The notes under the pieces are model-generated. The model saw only the letters and a list, made by a program, of their open reading frames with translations, was not told the DNA's origin and did not search any database. Positions 54,609 through 63,414 of a stretch of DNA of 64,000 nucleotides are shown here, in pieces (position 1 is the first letter of the stretch; every line of letters starts with the position of its first letter). The translations under genes and the position numbers were made by a program. This DNA is from Nonomuraea candida (GTDB taxonomy: Bacteria > Actinomycetota > Actinomycetes > Streptosporangiales > Streptosporangiaceae): assembly GCF_000725485.1 (NCBI RefSeq), contig NZ_JOAG01000004.1:310001-374000 (forward strand), in the 5' to 3' direction.

Positions 54609-56348
54609 ATGGCACTGACGGACGACCTCCTCCCGCCCCTGGGGACGGAGCTGCGGGAGGCCGATGCCCTCGCGACGACGGCGCTGCTGAACTGCCTGAT
54701 CAGGGAAGTGGCCCGGCCCGCCGGACCCGAAGGGCTCCCGGGTCCGGGACCGTCCGCCGGGCCGGGGGAGCCGGCCGGGTTCGGGGAGTCTGCCTGGCCG
54801 AGGAAGTCTGCCTGGCTCGGGGAGCCCGCCGGGTTCGAGGGGTTCGCCGGGTCTGGGGAGTCCGCCGGGTCTGGGAAGCTTGCCGGGTCTGGTGAGTCCG
54901 CCGGGCGCGGCGTCTTTCTGCTGCCCGCGACCGGTCACGTCCTGCGCGTCGGTGGCACGCGCCACCCCGCCGCGCCCGCCCTGCTCACCCCCGAGGGCTG
55001 GTGCCCGCTGCCGCTGCCCGAGCTGGTCGCGCTGACGGCCGCCGAGCTGCGCGCGGGCACCGGGGCCGGCAACGACGCGCTGCCCGCCGAGATCCTCGAC
55101 AGCCGGGACGTCACGGCCGCCCTGCTGGCCGCCAGGCGGGCCGCCGCGCCGCCCGCGGACGCGTACCTGCGCTCGGAGCAGGCGCTCGTCGCCGGCCACC
55201 GCCACCATCCCGCGCCCAAGACCCGGGGCGGCGCCGGGCCGGGGTCGTGGCTGCGCTACTCCCCGGAGGCGCGGGCGAGCTTCCCGCTGCCGCTGCTCGG
55301 CGTGCCCGCCGGGGACCTGGTGCAGGAGGGCGATGTGAGCGCCCTCGACCGGCTCGGCGGCCCGCCCGGCGACGGCCTCGCGCTGCTGCCCGCCCATCCC
55401 TGGCAGCTGGAGCTGCTCGGCGGGCCGCGGCACGACCGGCTGCGCCGCCTGGGCGTCACGACGGTCATGGCGGTGCCCACCGCCTCGATCCGCACGGTCT
55501 ACCTGCCGGAGGTGGACCTGTTCTGCAAGTTCAGTCTGGACGTGCGGATCACGAACGACGTGCGCCGCCTGTGGCTGCACGACCTGCGCCGGCTCACGGC
55601 CGTCGCGGAGCTGGTGGACGGCGTCTTCGACGACCTGCCCGATCACCTGCCCCGGCCGGCCGTGCTGCGCGACCGCGGCTGGCGCGGCGCGGAGCTGGAC
55701 GGGGACGGGGGCGAGGGGCTGGCCGTGATCGTCCGCGACGGGCTGCGCGAGCGGCTGCGGCCCGGGACGACCGCGCTGCTGGCGGCGGGGATCAGCGAGG
55801 GCTTCACCGGCAACCCGCTCGACGGGCTGGACGAGGACACGGCGCTGCTGTGGTGGCAGCGCTACCTGGAGCACGTGGTGCCACCGGTCCTGCACGCGTA
55901 CCTGCACCACGGGGTGGTGCTCGAATGCCACCTGCAGAACGTGCTGGTCGCGGTGGACGCGTCCGGGCTGCCGGCGCAGGCGCTCTACCGCGACTACGAG
56001 GGCGTCAAGCTGGTGGCCGAGCGGCATCCGTGGCCGGGTGGGCCCGTGCTGGAGCGGCGGCGGGCGTGGGAGCGGCTCGTGTACTGCCTGCTGACCAACA
56101 ACCTGTGCGAGATCGCCGGGGCCGTGGCCGAGCGCCATCCCCGGGTGCGTGCCGAGATGTGGGCGCGGGCCAGGGCCGTGTTCGCCGGGGCGGCCAAGGA
56201 GCACGGGGACCCGGACGAGCTGCGCGAGCTGCTCGCGGCGGCGTACATCCCGGCCAAGGCCAACCTGCTGCTGCGCTGGCTGGAGGCGGACGGCGCGGCC
56301 ATGCGCTGGGTGCCGATCCCCAATCCGCTGCGGCCGCCCGGCTCCTGA
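54609..56348 (+). CDS. IucA/IucC-type siderophore synthetase 2 with low-complexity insertion
   Basis: 579 residues from ATG 54609 (AGGAG 10 nt upstream). C-terminal two thirds are NIS synthetase: GHRHHPAPKTRGG, LPAHPWQLELL, CKFSLDVRITNDVRR and LECHLQNVLV. Residues 37-101 are a Gly/Ser/Pro/Glu repeat (SAGSGKLAGSGESAG-like) inserted after the first helix; ordinary family members have nothing there. If it folds as a loop the enzyme can still be active. The ATP motif is less canonical than in synthetase 1. Confidence 0.87.
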   Translation: MALTDDLLPPLGTELREADALATTALLNCLIREVARPAGPEGLPGPGPSAGPGEPAGFGESAWPRKSAWLGEPAGFEGFAGSGESAGSGKLAGSGESAGRGVFLLPATGHVLRVGGTRHPAAPALLTPEGWCPLPLPELVALTAAELRAGTGAGNDALPAEILDSRDVTAALLAARRAAAPPADAYLRSEQALVAGHRHHPAPKTRGGAGPGSWLRYSPEARASFPLPLLGVPAGDLVQEGDVSALDRLGGPPGDGLALLPAHPWQLELLGGPRHDRLRRLGVTTVMAVPTASIRTVYLPEVDLFCKFSLDVRITNDVRRLWLHDLRRLTAVAELVDGVFDDLPDHLPRPAVLRDRGWRGAELDGDGGEGLAVIVRDGLRERLRPGTTALLAAGISEGFTGNPLDGLDEDTALLWWQRYLEHVVPPVLHAYLHHGVVLECHLQNVLVAVDASGLPAQALYRDYEGVKLVAERHPWPGGPVLERRRAWERLVYCLLTNNLCEIAGAVAERHPRVRAEMWARARAVFAGAAKEHGDPDELRELLAAAYIPAKANLLLRWLEADGAAMRWVPIPNPLRPPGS

Positions 56349-56356
56349 GCCGCGGC

Positions 56357-56416
56357 CCGCCGCTCGCGCCCTTCTGAGGTCCCGGTCCGCTGCTCGCGCC
56401 CTCCTGAGGCCCCGGC
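56357..56416. repeat. 30-bp tandem repeat, two copies
   Basis: Units 56357-56386 and 56387-56416 (CCGCCGCTCGCGCCC, TTCTGAGG) differ at a few bases. They fill the space between the convergent siderophore synthetase 2 and HldE stop codons. Confidence 0.65.
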
Positions 56417-56433
56417 CCGGGCGGGCGCGAGTC

Positions 56434-57849
56434 TCAGGGCAGTGAGCGCATGCGGCCGATGATGGCGGTGGTCGAGCGGTCGGGCAGGTAGCCGAGCACC
56501 CGCACCTCGCCGCCCAGCGAGCGGACCAGCGGCGCCTCGGGGAGCATCTCGGCGGTGTAGTCGCCGCCTTTGACGTACAGCTCGGGGCGGATCATCCTGA
56601 GCAGCCGTTCCGGGGTGTCCTCGTCGAACTCGGTCACGTAGTCCACGTCGTTCAGCGCGGCCAGCACCGACATCCTGTCCTCGCAGGAGTTGACCGGCCG
56701 GCCGGGGCCCTTCAGCCGGGCCACGCTGGCGTCGCTGTTCACCGCCACCACCAGCACGTCGCCGAGCTGGCCCGCCTGCTCCAGGTAGGTCACGTGGCCC
56801 CGGTGCAGCACGTCGAAGCAGCCGTTGGTGAACACCACCCGCTCGCCCCTGCGCCGGTGCTCGTCCAGGAGCTGGGCCAGGCGCTCGGGCGTCTGCACGG
56901 TGCCCTCCTGGCGGCGCAGGGCGCGCAGCAGGTCGTAGCGGGTGCACACGGCCGTGCCGGGGCGGCGTACGACGACGCCGGCCGCCGCCTGCCCCGCCTC
57001 CGCGGCCTCCTCGGGCGCCGCCCCGCCCGCCAGCCAGAGCGCGAACGCCGCCGTGTAGGTGTCGCCCGCGCCGGTGGCCATGTGCTGGGGCGCGGGCTGG
57101 GCGTAGGTCCGATACGGCGGATGGCCGCTCCGGTGCAGCAGCGTGCCCTCGCCGTCCAGCGTGGTCACCACCATGCGCGCGCCGGTCAGCTCCAGCACCC
57201 GCGCCGAGTGGGCCATCAGGTACGCCGGCCGGTCGGCCGCCCCGTCCCCGCCGCCCAGCAGGCGTACGACCTCGGCGTAGTTCGGCAGCACCGCGGCCGG
57301 CGCGCACTCCCGCCAGGGCGCCACCCCGTGCGCGTCCACCACCAGCAGGGGCAGCCCGCTCAGCGCCCGCCGCACCGCCGGGGTGCACACGCCGCCGCCG
57401 TAGTCGCAGGCCACCACCACGTCGGCGCCCGCCACGACCGCCGACACCCGCTCCAGCAGCTCCCGCTCGGCCTGCTCGGGGAGCGGGGCGACGTCCTCCT
57501 CGTCGTAGCGGGCGGTGAGCTGCCCGCTGGTGACCAGCCGCCGCTTGTGCGCGGTGCGCCGCCCCGGCACGGTCACCAGGTCGACGCCGACGCCCATCAG
57601 GCGCAGCGCCTGCACCAGCGCGTCCCCGCAGTCGTCGTCGCCCACGACGCCGACGAGCCGGACGCGCGCCCCGAGCGCCACCAGGTTGGCGGCCGTGTTG
57701 GCGGCCCCGCCCGGGGCGTCCTCGGTCGCCTCCAGGTTCATCACGGGCACGGGCGCCTCCTGGGCGAGGCGTTTGGCCGAGCCGTGCAGCCACGAGTCGA
57801 GCATGACGTCGCCGACGACCACGGCGTTGATGACCTCATCTGTGCCCAT
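56434..57849 (-). CDS. hldE: bifunctional D-glycero-beta-manno-heptose kinase/adenylyltransferase-like protein
   Basis: 471 residues, ATG 57849 (weak SD). N-half: PfkB-type kinase with GGAANTAANL and GAGDTYTAAFALW. C-half: nucleotidyltransferase with TNGCFDVLHRGHVTYL (HxGH) and a VKGGDYTAE segment. The two halves perform heptose-7-phosphate phosphorylation and heptose-1-phosphate adenylylation in ADP-heptose synthesis. Divergent from GT2 and GT9 genes that could use the product. GmhA, GmhB and HldD genes are not in the window. Confidence 0.88.
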   Translation of the reverse strand: MGTDEVINAVVVGDVMLDSWLHGSAKRLAQEAPVPVMNLEATEDAPGGAANTAANLVALGARVRLVGVVGDDDCGDALVQALRLMGVGVDLVTVPGRRTAHKRRLVTSGQLTARYDEEDVAPLPEQAERELLERVSAVVAGADVVVACDYGGGVCTPAVRRALSGLPLLVVDAHGVAPWRECAPAAVLPNYAEVVRLLGGGDGAADRPAYLMAHSARVLELTGARMVVTTLDGEGTLLHRSGHPPYRTYAQPAPQHMATGAGDTYTAAFALWLAGGAAPEEAAEAGQAAAGVVVRRPGTAVCTRYDLLRALRRQEGTVQTPERLAQLLDEHRRRGERVVFTNGCFDVLHRGHVTYLEQAGQLGDVLVVAVNSDASVARLKGPGRPVNSCEDRMSVLAALNDVDYVTEFDEDTPERLLRMIRPELYVKGGDYTAEMLPEAPLVRSLGGEVRVLGYLPDRSTTAIIGRMRSLP

Positions 57850-57933
57850 GAGAAGCGAGTACCTGCAAAAGGCCAGCTCAAACCCCACATTCCGGAAGTT
57901 ACGGGCGGTAGGTCCCGGGGTAGCCCGGCGGCT

Positions 57934-58749
57934 ATGCACGGCCCCGCAGAACTCGATGTGCTCGTCCCGACCAGGGACCGCCCGGCCGCGCTGGCGGTCA
58001 CGCTGGCGGGGCTGGCGGCCCAGGGCGCGCGCGGCTTCCGGGTGGTGGTCTCCGACCAGTCGGAGGTGCCGGCGACCGGGGACCCGCTGGTGGCGAGCGC
58101 CCTCAGGATCCTGGAGCACCGCGGCCATCCCGTGGAGCTGCTGCGGCACGTGCCCGCCCGCGGGCTGGCCGAGCAGCGGCAGTTCCTGCTGGAGCAGGCC
58201 GGGCGGCGCTGGTGCCTGTACCTGGACGACGACGTGTGGCTGGAGCCGGACGCGGTCGAGGTGCTGCTGGCGGCGATGGGCGAGCTGGGCTGCGGCTTCG
58301 TGGGGTACGGGCTGCACGGCCTGTCCTACCGGGACGACCGGCGGCCCGAGGAGCTGGCGCCGTACGAGGAGTGGGAGCGCGACGTGTGGCCCGAGCGGGT
58401 GCGCAGGGGGAGCCCGGCCTGGCGGCGGCACACCCTGCACAACGCGGCCAACCTGGTGCACCTCGCCGAGCGGGCCGGGGCGCGGGGGGACTGGCGGGCG
58501 TACAAGGTGGCCTGGATCGGCGGCTGCGTGCTCTACGACCGGGCGCGGCTGGTGGAGTGCGGGGGGTTCGAGTTCTGGCGTACGGTGCCGCGCGCCCACG
58601 CGGGCGAGGACGTCGTCGCCCAGCTTCGCGTGATGGAGCGCTACGGCGGCGCGGGCCTGCTGCCCAGCCGCGCCTACCACCTGGAGCTGCCCACCACCGT
58701 CACCGACCGCAGCGCCGAGTGCTACGACTACGTCTTGGAGCGGCGATGA
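57934..58749 (+). CDS. GT2 family glycosyltransferase
   Basis: 271 residues, ATG 57934. GT-A fold: LDVLVPTRDRPAALAVTLAGLAAQ at the N-terminus, DxD motif in CLYLDDDVWLEPDA, and GGCVLYDRARLVECGGF as acceptor region. No transmembrane segment. Overlaps the GT9 gene by ATGA. Sugar donor unknown. Confidence 0.88.
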   Translation: MHGPAELDVLVPTRDRPAALAVTLAGLAAQGARGFRVVVSDQSEVPATGDPLVASALRILEHRGHPVELLRHVPARGLAEQRQFLLEQAGRRWCLYLDDDVWLEPDAVEVLLAAMGELGCGFVGYGLHGLSYRDDRRPEELAPYEEWERDVWPERVRRGSPAWRRHTLHNAANLVHLAERAGARGDWRAYKVAWIGGCVLYDRARLVECGGFEFWRTVPRAHAGEDVVAQLRVMERYGGAGLLPSRAYHLELPTTVTDRSAECYDYVLERR

Positions 58750-59810
58750 ACGGGCTCGTGGGGGACGTGCGCCGGATCGCCGTGCTGCGGGCCAACGCGC
58801 TCGGCGACTACCTCATGGCCGTGCCGGCGCTGGAGGCGCTCAAGCGGGCCTACCCCGGCGCGCACCTGACGCTGCTGGGCACCGCCTGGCACGCCGCGTT
58901 CCTGGCCGGGCGTCCCGGGCCGGTGGACGAGGTGGTGGCGCTGCCGCCGATCTCGGGCATCTCCACCCGGGAGACCGGGCACCGGGCCCCCGACGGGTTG
59001 TGCGAGGAGCTGCGGGCCAGGGAGTTCGACCTGGCGGTGCAGATCCACGGCGGCGGGCGCTTCTCCAACCCGTTCATCCGCAGGCTGGCGGCCCGGGTGA
59101 GCGCGGGGCTGCGCGCGCCGGGGGCGGAGCGCCTGGACCGGTGGGTGCCGTACACGGACTACCACCACGAGACCCTGCGCTTCCTCCAGGTGGCGGCGCT
59201 GGTCGGCGCGGGCGGCGGCGGGCTGGAGCCCCGGGTGGCGGTCACCCCCGCCGACCGGGCGGAGCTGGCCCGCGCCCTGGGCAGCCCGCCGCCCGGGCTG
59301 GTCGCCGTGCACCCCGGCGCGACCGACCCGCGGCGGCGCTGGCCGGTGGACCGCTTCGCCGCGGTGGCCGACCTGACCGGCCGCCCCGTGGCCGTGACCG
59401 GCACGCGGGAGGAGAAGGACCTGGTGATGGGCGTGGTCGAGGCCATGCGCCGGCCCGCCATCCCCGTCGTGGGCGCGCTCGGCATCGGCGGCCTGGCCGC
59501 CCTGTACGAGCGCTGCGACCTCGTCATCGCCAACGACACCGGCCCGCGCCACCTGGCCGGGGCCGTCGGCACCCCCACGGTCGCCGTCTACTGGTGCGGC
59601 AACCTCATCCAGGCCGGCCCGCTCAGCAGGACCGCGCACCGGCCGCTGATCTCGTGGACCACGGCCTGCCCGCGCTGCGGCGCGGACGGCGTGGACCCCG
59701 CCGCCGAACGGTGCCCGCACGACGAGTCATGGGTGCGCGACGTGTCGGTGGACATGGTGATGGAGCAGGCGAGAGATCTGCTCTCCGGACGTACGGAGGA
59801 CCAGGCATGA
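58746..59810 (+). CDS. GT9 (heptosyltransferase) family glycosyltransferase
   Basis: 354 residues, ATG 58746. GT9 pattern: IAVLRANALGDYLMAVPALEAL at the start, then VAVHPGATDPRRRWP, and VIANDTGPRHLAGAVGTPTVAVYW as the donor-binding site. Family members add ADP-heptose to LPS in Gram-negatives; in an actinomycete the acceptor would be another cell-surface glycan. A C-terminal region with CPRCGADG and CPHDES could bind zinc. Coupled to the GT2 and the small gene after it. Confidence 0.88.
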   Translation: MNGLVGDVRRIAVLRANALGDYLMAVPALEALKRAYPGAHLTLLGTAWHAAFLAGRPGPVDEVVALPPISGISTRETGHRAPDGLCEELRAREFDLAVQIHGGGRFSNPFIRRLAARVSAGLRAPGAERLDRWVPYTDYHHETLRFLQVAALVGAGGGGLEPRVAVTPADRAELARALGSPPPGLVAVHPGATDPRRRWPVDRFAAVADLTGRPVAVTGTREEKDLVMGVVEAMRRPAIPVVGALGIGGLAALYERCDLVIANDTGPRHLAGAVGTPTVAVYWCGNLIQAGPLSRTAHRPLISWTTACPRCGADGVDPAAERCPHDESWVRDVSVDMVMEQARDLLSGRTEDQA

Positions 59811-60136
59811 GCGCGATGCTCGACGAGCTGCGGCAGGCCATCGACGAGGCGTTCGCGGGCCGCGAGCGGGTCACGATGCGGGAGGTGTACTCGCAGGCCT
59901 CTCGGCACGTGAACCTGTCCGCGGACCTGCTGACGCATCTGAACGAGCTGCCCGAGGGCGCCTACGACAAGCGGGAGCTGACCGAGGCGGTCAACGAGGT
60001 GATCACCCGCAGGGGCGAGCAGGACACCCTCGGGCTGCTGGAGGTGCCCCGCCAGGTCCCGCACGAGCCTCCGGGCCCGCCCAGGAGCCAGCCCATCCGG
60101 CCCGACGACGACGAGGGCCCCGACCTCATGAGATGA
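59807..60136 (+). CDS. small acidic protein coupled to GT9, function unknown
   Basis: 109 residues, ATG 59807 in the previous stop, with GGAGGA upstream. Helical N-terminal 75 residues (MLDELRQAIDEAFAGRERV, YSQASRHVNLSADLLTHLNELPEGAYDKRELTEAVNEVI in parts) and a Pro/Asp tail. It resembles small actinobacterial hypothetical proteins but I cannot name a family. A GCATGAGGTGACAC direct repeat follows between 60137 and 60172. Confidence 0.6.
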   Translation: MSAMLDELRQAIDEAFAGRERVTMREVYSQASRHVNLSADLLTHLNELPEGAYDKRELTEAVNEVITRRGEQDTLGLLEVPRQVPHEPPGPPRSQPIRPDDDEGPDLMR

Positions 60137-60226
60137 CGCGCATGAGGTGACACGCATGAGGTGACACGCATAGCGGGAGCCGCCGGGGGCGTCTGAGAGG
60201 GTGACGTCGATTCCCTGGAGGTGACC

Positions 60227-60736
60227 GTGGACGCCGCGGACGAGCAACGGTTCCGCGAGTTCGTCGACGCGCGAGCTCCCGCACTCATGCGGCTCGGGTT
60301 CCTGCTCACCGGCGGTGACCAGCACGCGGCCGAGGACCTGGTGCAGACCGCGCTGGCGAAGCTGGCGGCCCGATGGCGGCAGGTGGCCGCGCCCGAGGCG
60401 TACGCCAAGCAGATCATGTACCGGCAGCAGGTGAGCTGGTGGCGGGCGAGCACGCGGCGCGGGGAGGTGGTGCAGGCGAGCCCGCCCGACCGGGTGGCGC
60501 GCGACGCGCACCACCAGAGCGAGCTGCGCATGGTGCTGCGCGCCGCGCTGGCCAGGCTCACCGCCCGCCAGCGCGCGGTGCTGGTGCTGCGGTACTACGA
60601 GGACCTGCCGGAGCAGGAGATCGCCCGGGTGCTGGGCTGCTCCGTCGGCACGGTCAGAAGCACCGCGCACCGGTCGCTGGCCCGGCTGCGCGACCTCGCC
60701 CCCGAGCTGGCACAGGCACTGGAGGTGGCCACGTGA
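60227..60736 (+). CDS. ECF RNA polymerase sigma factor, SigE-like family
   Basis: 169 residues from GTG 60227 with GGAGGTGA directly in front; GTG 60221 is less well placed. Sigma region 2 (RFREFVDARAPALMRLGFLLTGG, AEDLVQTALAKLAARW) and region 4 (LTARQRAVLVLRYYEDLPEQEIA then GCSVGTVRSTAHRSLARLR). The stop overlaps the next gene by GTGA. Confidence 0.9.
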   Translation: MDAADEQRFREFVDARAPALMRLGFLLTGGDQHAAEDLVQTALAKLAARWRQVAAPEAYAKQIMYRQQVSWWRASTRRGEVVQASPPDRVARDAHHQSELRMVLRAALARLTARQRAVLVLRYYEDLPEQEIARVLGCSVGTVRSTAHRSLARLRDLAPELAQALEVAT

Positions 60737-61941
60737 CCCGACTGCTGCGCGAGACCATGGACGACTGGGCCGACGAGGCCCGGGTGCCGCCGGGGCTGGC
60801 CGACCGGGCGCTACGGAGGCGCGCCTGGAAGCCGTTCGGCGCGGCGGTGCTGGTGGCGGCGATGATCGCGGCCGTCGCCGTGTTCGTCACCGGCCAGCGG
60901 GGGCCGGAGCCGGTCGTGCGCCCGGCCAGCGGCATCATGCTGCCGCCCCGGCCGTCGCCCGCGCCGACGGACGTGCGTACCGACACCGAGAACGCGCCGC
61001 CGACCAGGTTCATCGCGGCCGGGAGGATGGCCGTGTCGGCCTACTACGTGACGCGCAGGGAGAAGCGGCCGGACGGGCGCGAGCAGGTGCGGCGGGTGTG
61101 GTCGCTGTACGATCCGCGCACCGACGGCTACGAGCGGACCCCGTACGCCTGGGTGGACGTCGCCCCCGGGCTGCAGGTCGCGGCGGTGCTCGAAGGCGAC
61201 CTGCTCGGCAGGCGGCTCGGCGTGCTCGACCTGAACACCCGTCAGATGCTCGCCTGGTACGACCTGGAGCACCCGGTGGGGTCGGTCGCCTGGTCCCCGG
61301 ACGGCACCAGGATCGTGGCCACCGCGTACTCCGACTTCCCCGACCTGCTGGAGGGCACGGGCGACCAGATCACCCAGCGCAGGGACGGCAGCCCGCGCAC
61401 CGGCTACTACCTCATCGACGTCCCGGCGGGCACGACCGACTACCACGAGCTGGCGCCGCTGCCGACGATGTTCACCGGCGAGATGGACAGCGACGAGCTT
61501 GAGGGCAACGCCCGCCAGGACCTCGACTGGAGCCTGGACGGCAAGCTGCTCTGGAGCCCGACGAACACCAGGCCGGACCGCGTCTGGTACACCCTCGACG
61601 GGCAGCGCGCGCAGGCGCCCGAGGGGCAGACCTACGTCGGCTACTCGCGGATCTCGGCCGTCTCGCCCGACGGCCGCCGGGTGCTGGGTCCCGACGGGCT
61701 GCCCACGAGGATCACCGACGCCGCGACGGGCGAGGTGGCCGGGCGGCAGCGGGTGCTGCAACTGCACGCCTGGGCGGACGACGACAACGTCATCGCCCTG
61801 GGCTGCGCGGGCACGTGCCAGAACGAGTTCAGGAACGGCCTGGTGCTCGTCAGCGTGGACGGCTCCAGGATGACCCAGCTCGCCGCCAACAGCGACAGCG
61901 ACAAGGAGGGCGCCTGGCGCTGGGTCCTGACCCCGAGATAA
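60733..61941 (+). CDS. single-pass membrane protein with beta-propeller-like domain, coupled to the ECF sigma factor
   Basis: 402 residues from GTG 60733. Short cytoplasmic head (about 1-33, TMDDWADEARVPPGLADRAL), one membrane helix (about 35-53), Pro-rich linker, then an outside TolB/WD-like domain with SVAWSPDGTRIV, LDWSLDGKLLWSP and ISAVSPDGRRVL blades. No zinc-binding anti-sigma motif. The arrangement suggests a sensor or anti-sigma protein for the upstream sigma factor. Confidence 0.75.
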   Translation: MTRLLRETMDDWADEARVPPGLADRALRRRAWKPFGAAVLVAAMIAAVAVFVTGQRGPEPVVRPASGIMLPPRPSPAPTDVRTDTENAPPTRFIAAGRMAVSAYYVTRREKRPDGREQVRRVWSLYDPRTDGYERTPYAWVDVAPGLQVAAVLEGDLLGRRLGVLDLNTRQMLAWYDLEHPVGSVAWSPDGTRIVATAYSDFPDLLEGTGDQITQRRDGSPRTGYYLIDVPAGTTDYHELAPLPTMFTGEMDSDELEGNARQDLDWSLDGKLLWSPTNTRPDRVWYTLDGQRAQAPEGQTYVGYSRISAVSPDGRRVLGPDGLPTRITDAATGEVAGRQRVLQLHAWADDDNVIALGCAGTCQNEFRNGLVLVSVDGSRMTQLAANSDSDKEGAWRWVLTPR

Positions 61942-61948
61942 GCCATAT

Positions 61949-61963
61949 CTAGACCGATCATTC
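61949..61963. promoter_or_regulatory. candidate TetR operator upstream of tetR
   Basis: CTAGACCGATCATTC, imperfect palindrome, 23 bp before the tetR start. It recurs in inverted orientation, with one change, before the SDR gene. Confidence 0.6.
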
Positions 61964-61986
61964 CAGAACGTGCTAGGGTCCTCGGC

Positions 61987-62565
61987 GTGGCAAGGAGCAA
62001 GGAGTTCGACCCCGACGCCGCGCTGCAACAGGCGCTGGAGCTGTTCTGGGAGCGCGGCTACGAGGCGACCTCGATGGCCGACCTCGTGGCGCGGCTCGGC
62101 GTCTCGCGGGCCAGCATCTACGCGACGTTCGGCGGCAAGCGCGAGCTCTACCTGAAGGCGCTGGACCGCTACCTGGCGCAGCGCGACGTGGTCGGGGAGC
62201 TGTCCCGGCCCGGCCCCGCGCTGCCCGCCATCCGGTCCTTCCTCGACTCGTACGTCGCCGAATGCCTGGCCGACGAGCTGCGGCGGGGCTGCATGGTGGT
62301 CAACACGGCCGTGGAGTTCTCCACGCGCGACGCAGCCGTGCTGGCGAAGGTGGCGACGAGCTGGGCGGGGCTGGAGACGGCGCTGGCCGCCACGCTGATC
62401 AGGGCCCGCGCCCAGGGGGAGATCCCCGAGAGCAAGGACCCGCAGGCGCTGGCCAGGTTCCTGCTCGTGCTGCTGCAGGGACTGCGGGTGCTCGGCAGGG
62501 CCGACCCCGACCCGCGCCGCCTGCGCGACGCCGTCGCCCAGGCCATGTCCACCCTCACCATTTGA
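61987..62565 (+). CDS. TetR family transcriptional regulator
   Basis: 192 residues from GTG 61987. N-terminal HTH: MADLVARLGVSRASIYATFGGKRELYLKAL. C-terminal ligand domain with AVEFSTRDAAVLAKVA, as in the AcrR/YxaF branch. Flanked by two copies of one operator-like sequence (61949 and 62566), so it probably represses itself and the SDR gene downstream. Confidence 0.9.
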   Translation: MARSKEFDPDAALQQALELFWERGYEATSMADLVARLGVSRASIYATFGGKRELYLKALDRYLAQRDVVGELSRPGPALPAIRSFLDSYVAECLADELRRGCMVVNTAVEFSTRDAAVLAKVATSWAGLETALAATLIRARAQGEIPESKDPQALARFLLVLLQGLRVLGRADPDPRRLRDAVAQAMSTLTI

Positions 62566-62580
62566 GAATGATTGGTCTAG
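62566..62580. promoter_or_regulatory. candidate TetR operator upstream of SDR
   Basis: GAATGATTGGTCTAG, the reverse complement of the 61949 site except for one C/T change; it begins right after the tetR stop and ends 5 bp before the SDR start. Confidence 0.6.
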
Positions 62581-62585
62581 AAAAT

Positions 62586-63347
62586 ATGTCAGGACGTTTT
62601 GCAGGCAAGGTCGCGCTCGTCACCGGTGCGAGCGGAGTCGTGGGCCGGGCGGCGGCGCTGGCGTACGCGCGGGAGGGCGCGGCCGTCCTGGTGGCCGGCC
62701 GCGACGACGCCAGGCTGGCCGAGGTCGTCAAGCTGATCGAGGAGAGCGGCGGGCGCGCCGGCGCGTTCCGGGTGGACATCACCCGCTCCGACGAGGTGGC
62801 CGCCATGGTGCACGCCGCGGTCTCCCGCTACGGCCGGCTCGACGTCGCCCTCAACGCGGCCGGCATCTTCGGCACGCTGGCGCCGCTCGCCGACTACGAC
62901 GAGGACACCTGGGACGAGGTGCTGGCGGTCAACCTCAAGGGCGTCTACCTGTCGATGAAGCACGAGATCGCCCACATGCGCGCCCACGGCGGCGGGACCG
63001 TGGTCAACGTCTCCTCCAACCTGGGGGCGCACTGGCGGCTGGCCGGGGCGAGCGCCTACGCCGCCTCGAAGGCCGCCGTCAGCTCCCTGACCCGCGCCGC
63101 GGCCCGTGACCACATCGCCGACGGCGTACGCGTCAACGCCATCAGCCCCGGCCCGATCGACACCCCCATGTCGGCCCGGCCGGGGGAGACGCGCGAGGAG
63201 CGTGACGAGCGCATGAAGGACGCCCTCCCGATCGGCCGCGTCGCCACCCCGGAGGAGATCGCCGCGGCGGCCCTGTGGCTGTCGTCCCCCGACTCCAGCT
63301 TCGTCGTGGGCGCCGACCACGTCATAGACGGCGGCGCCACCGCCTGA
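62586..63347 (+). CDS. short-chain dehydrogenase/reductase
   Basis: 253 residues from ATG 62586; an ATG at 62568 would put the operator in the coding region. NAD(P)-binding TGASGVVGRAAA, NAAG (LNAAGIFG), catalytic Ser in NVSSNLGAHW and YAASK. C-terminal ISPGPIDTPM. Classical 250-residue SDR. Probable target of the upstream TetR. Substrate unknown. Confidence 0.9.
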   Translation: MSGRFAGKVALVTGASGVVGRAAALAYAREGAAVLVAGRDDARLAEVVKLIEESGGRAGAFRVDITRSDEVAAMVHAAVSRYGRLDVALNAAGIFGTLAPLADYDEDTWDEVLAVNLKGVYLSMKHEIAHMRAHGGGTVVNVSSNLGAHWRLAGASAYAASKAAVSSLTRAAARDHIADGVRVNAISPGPIDTPMSARPGETREERDERMKDALPIGRVATPEEIAAAALWLSSPDSSFVVGADHVIDGGATA

Positions 63348-63414
63348 TTCCGTCGCCGTTGGCGGGTGTGCCCGCGCCGGACGGCTGAGGTCGTGGGGCG
63401 GGGCCGTGCGCTGG

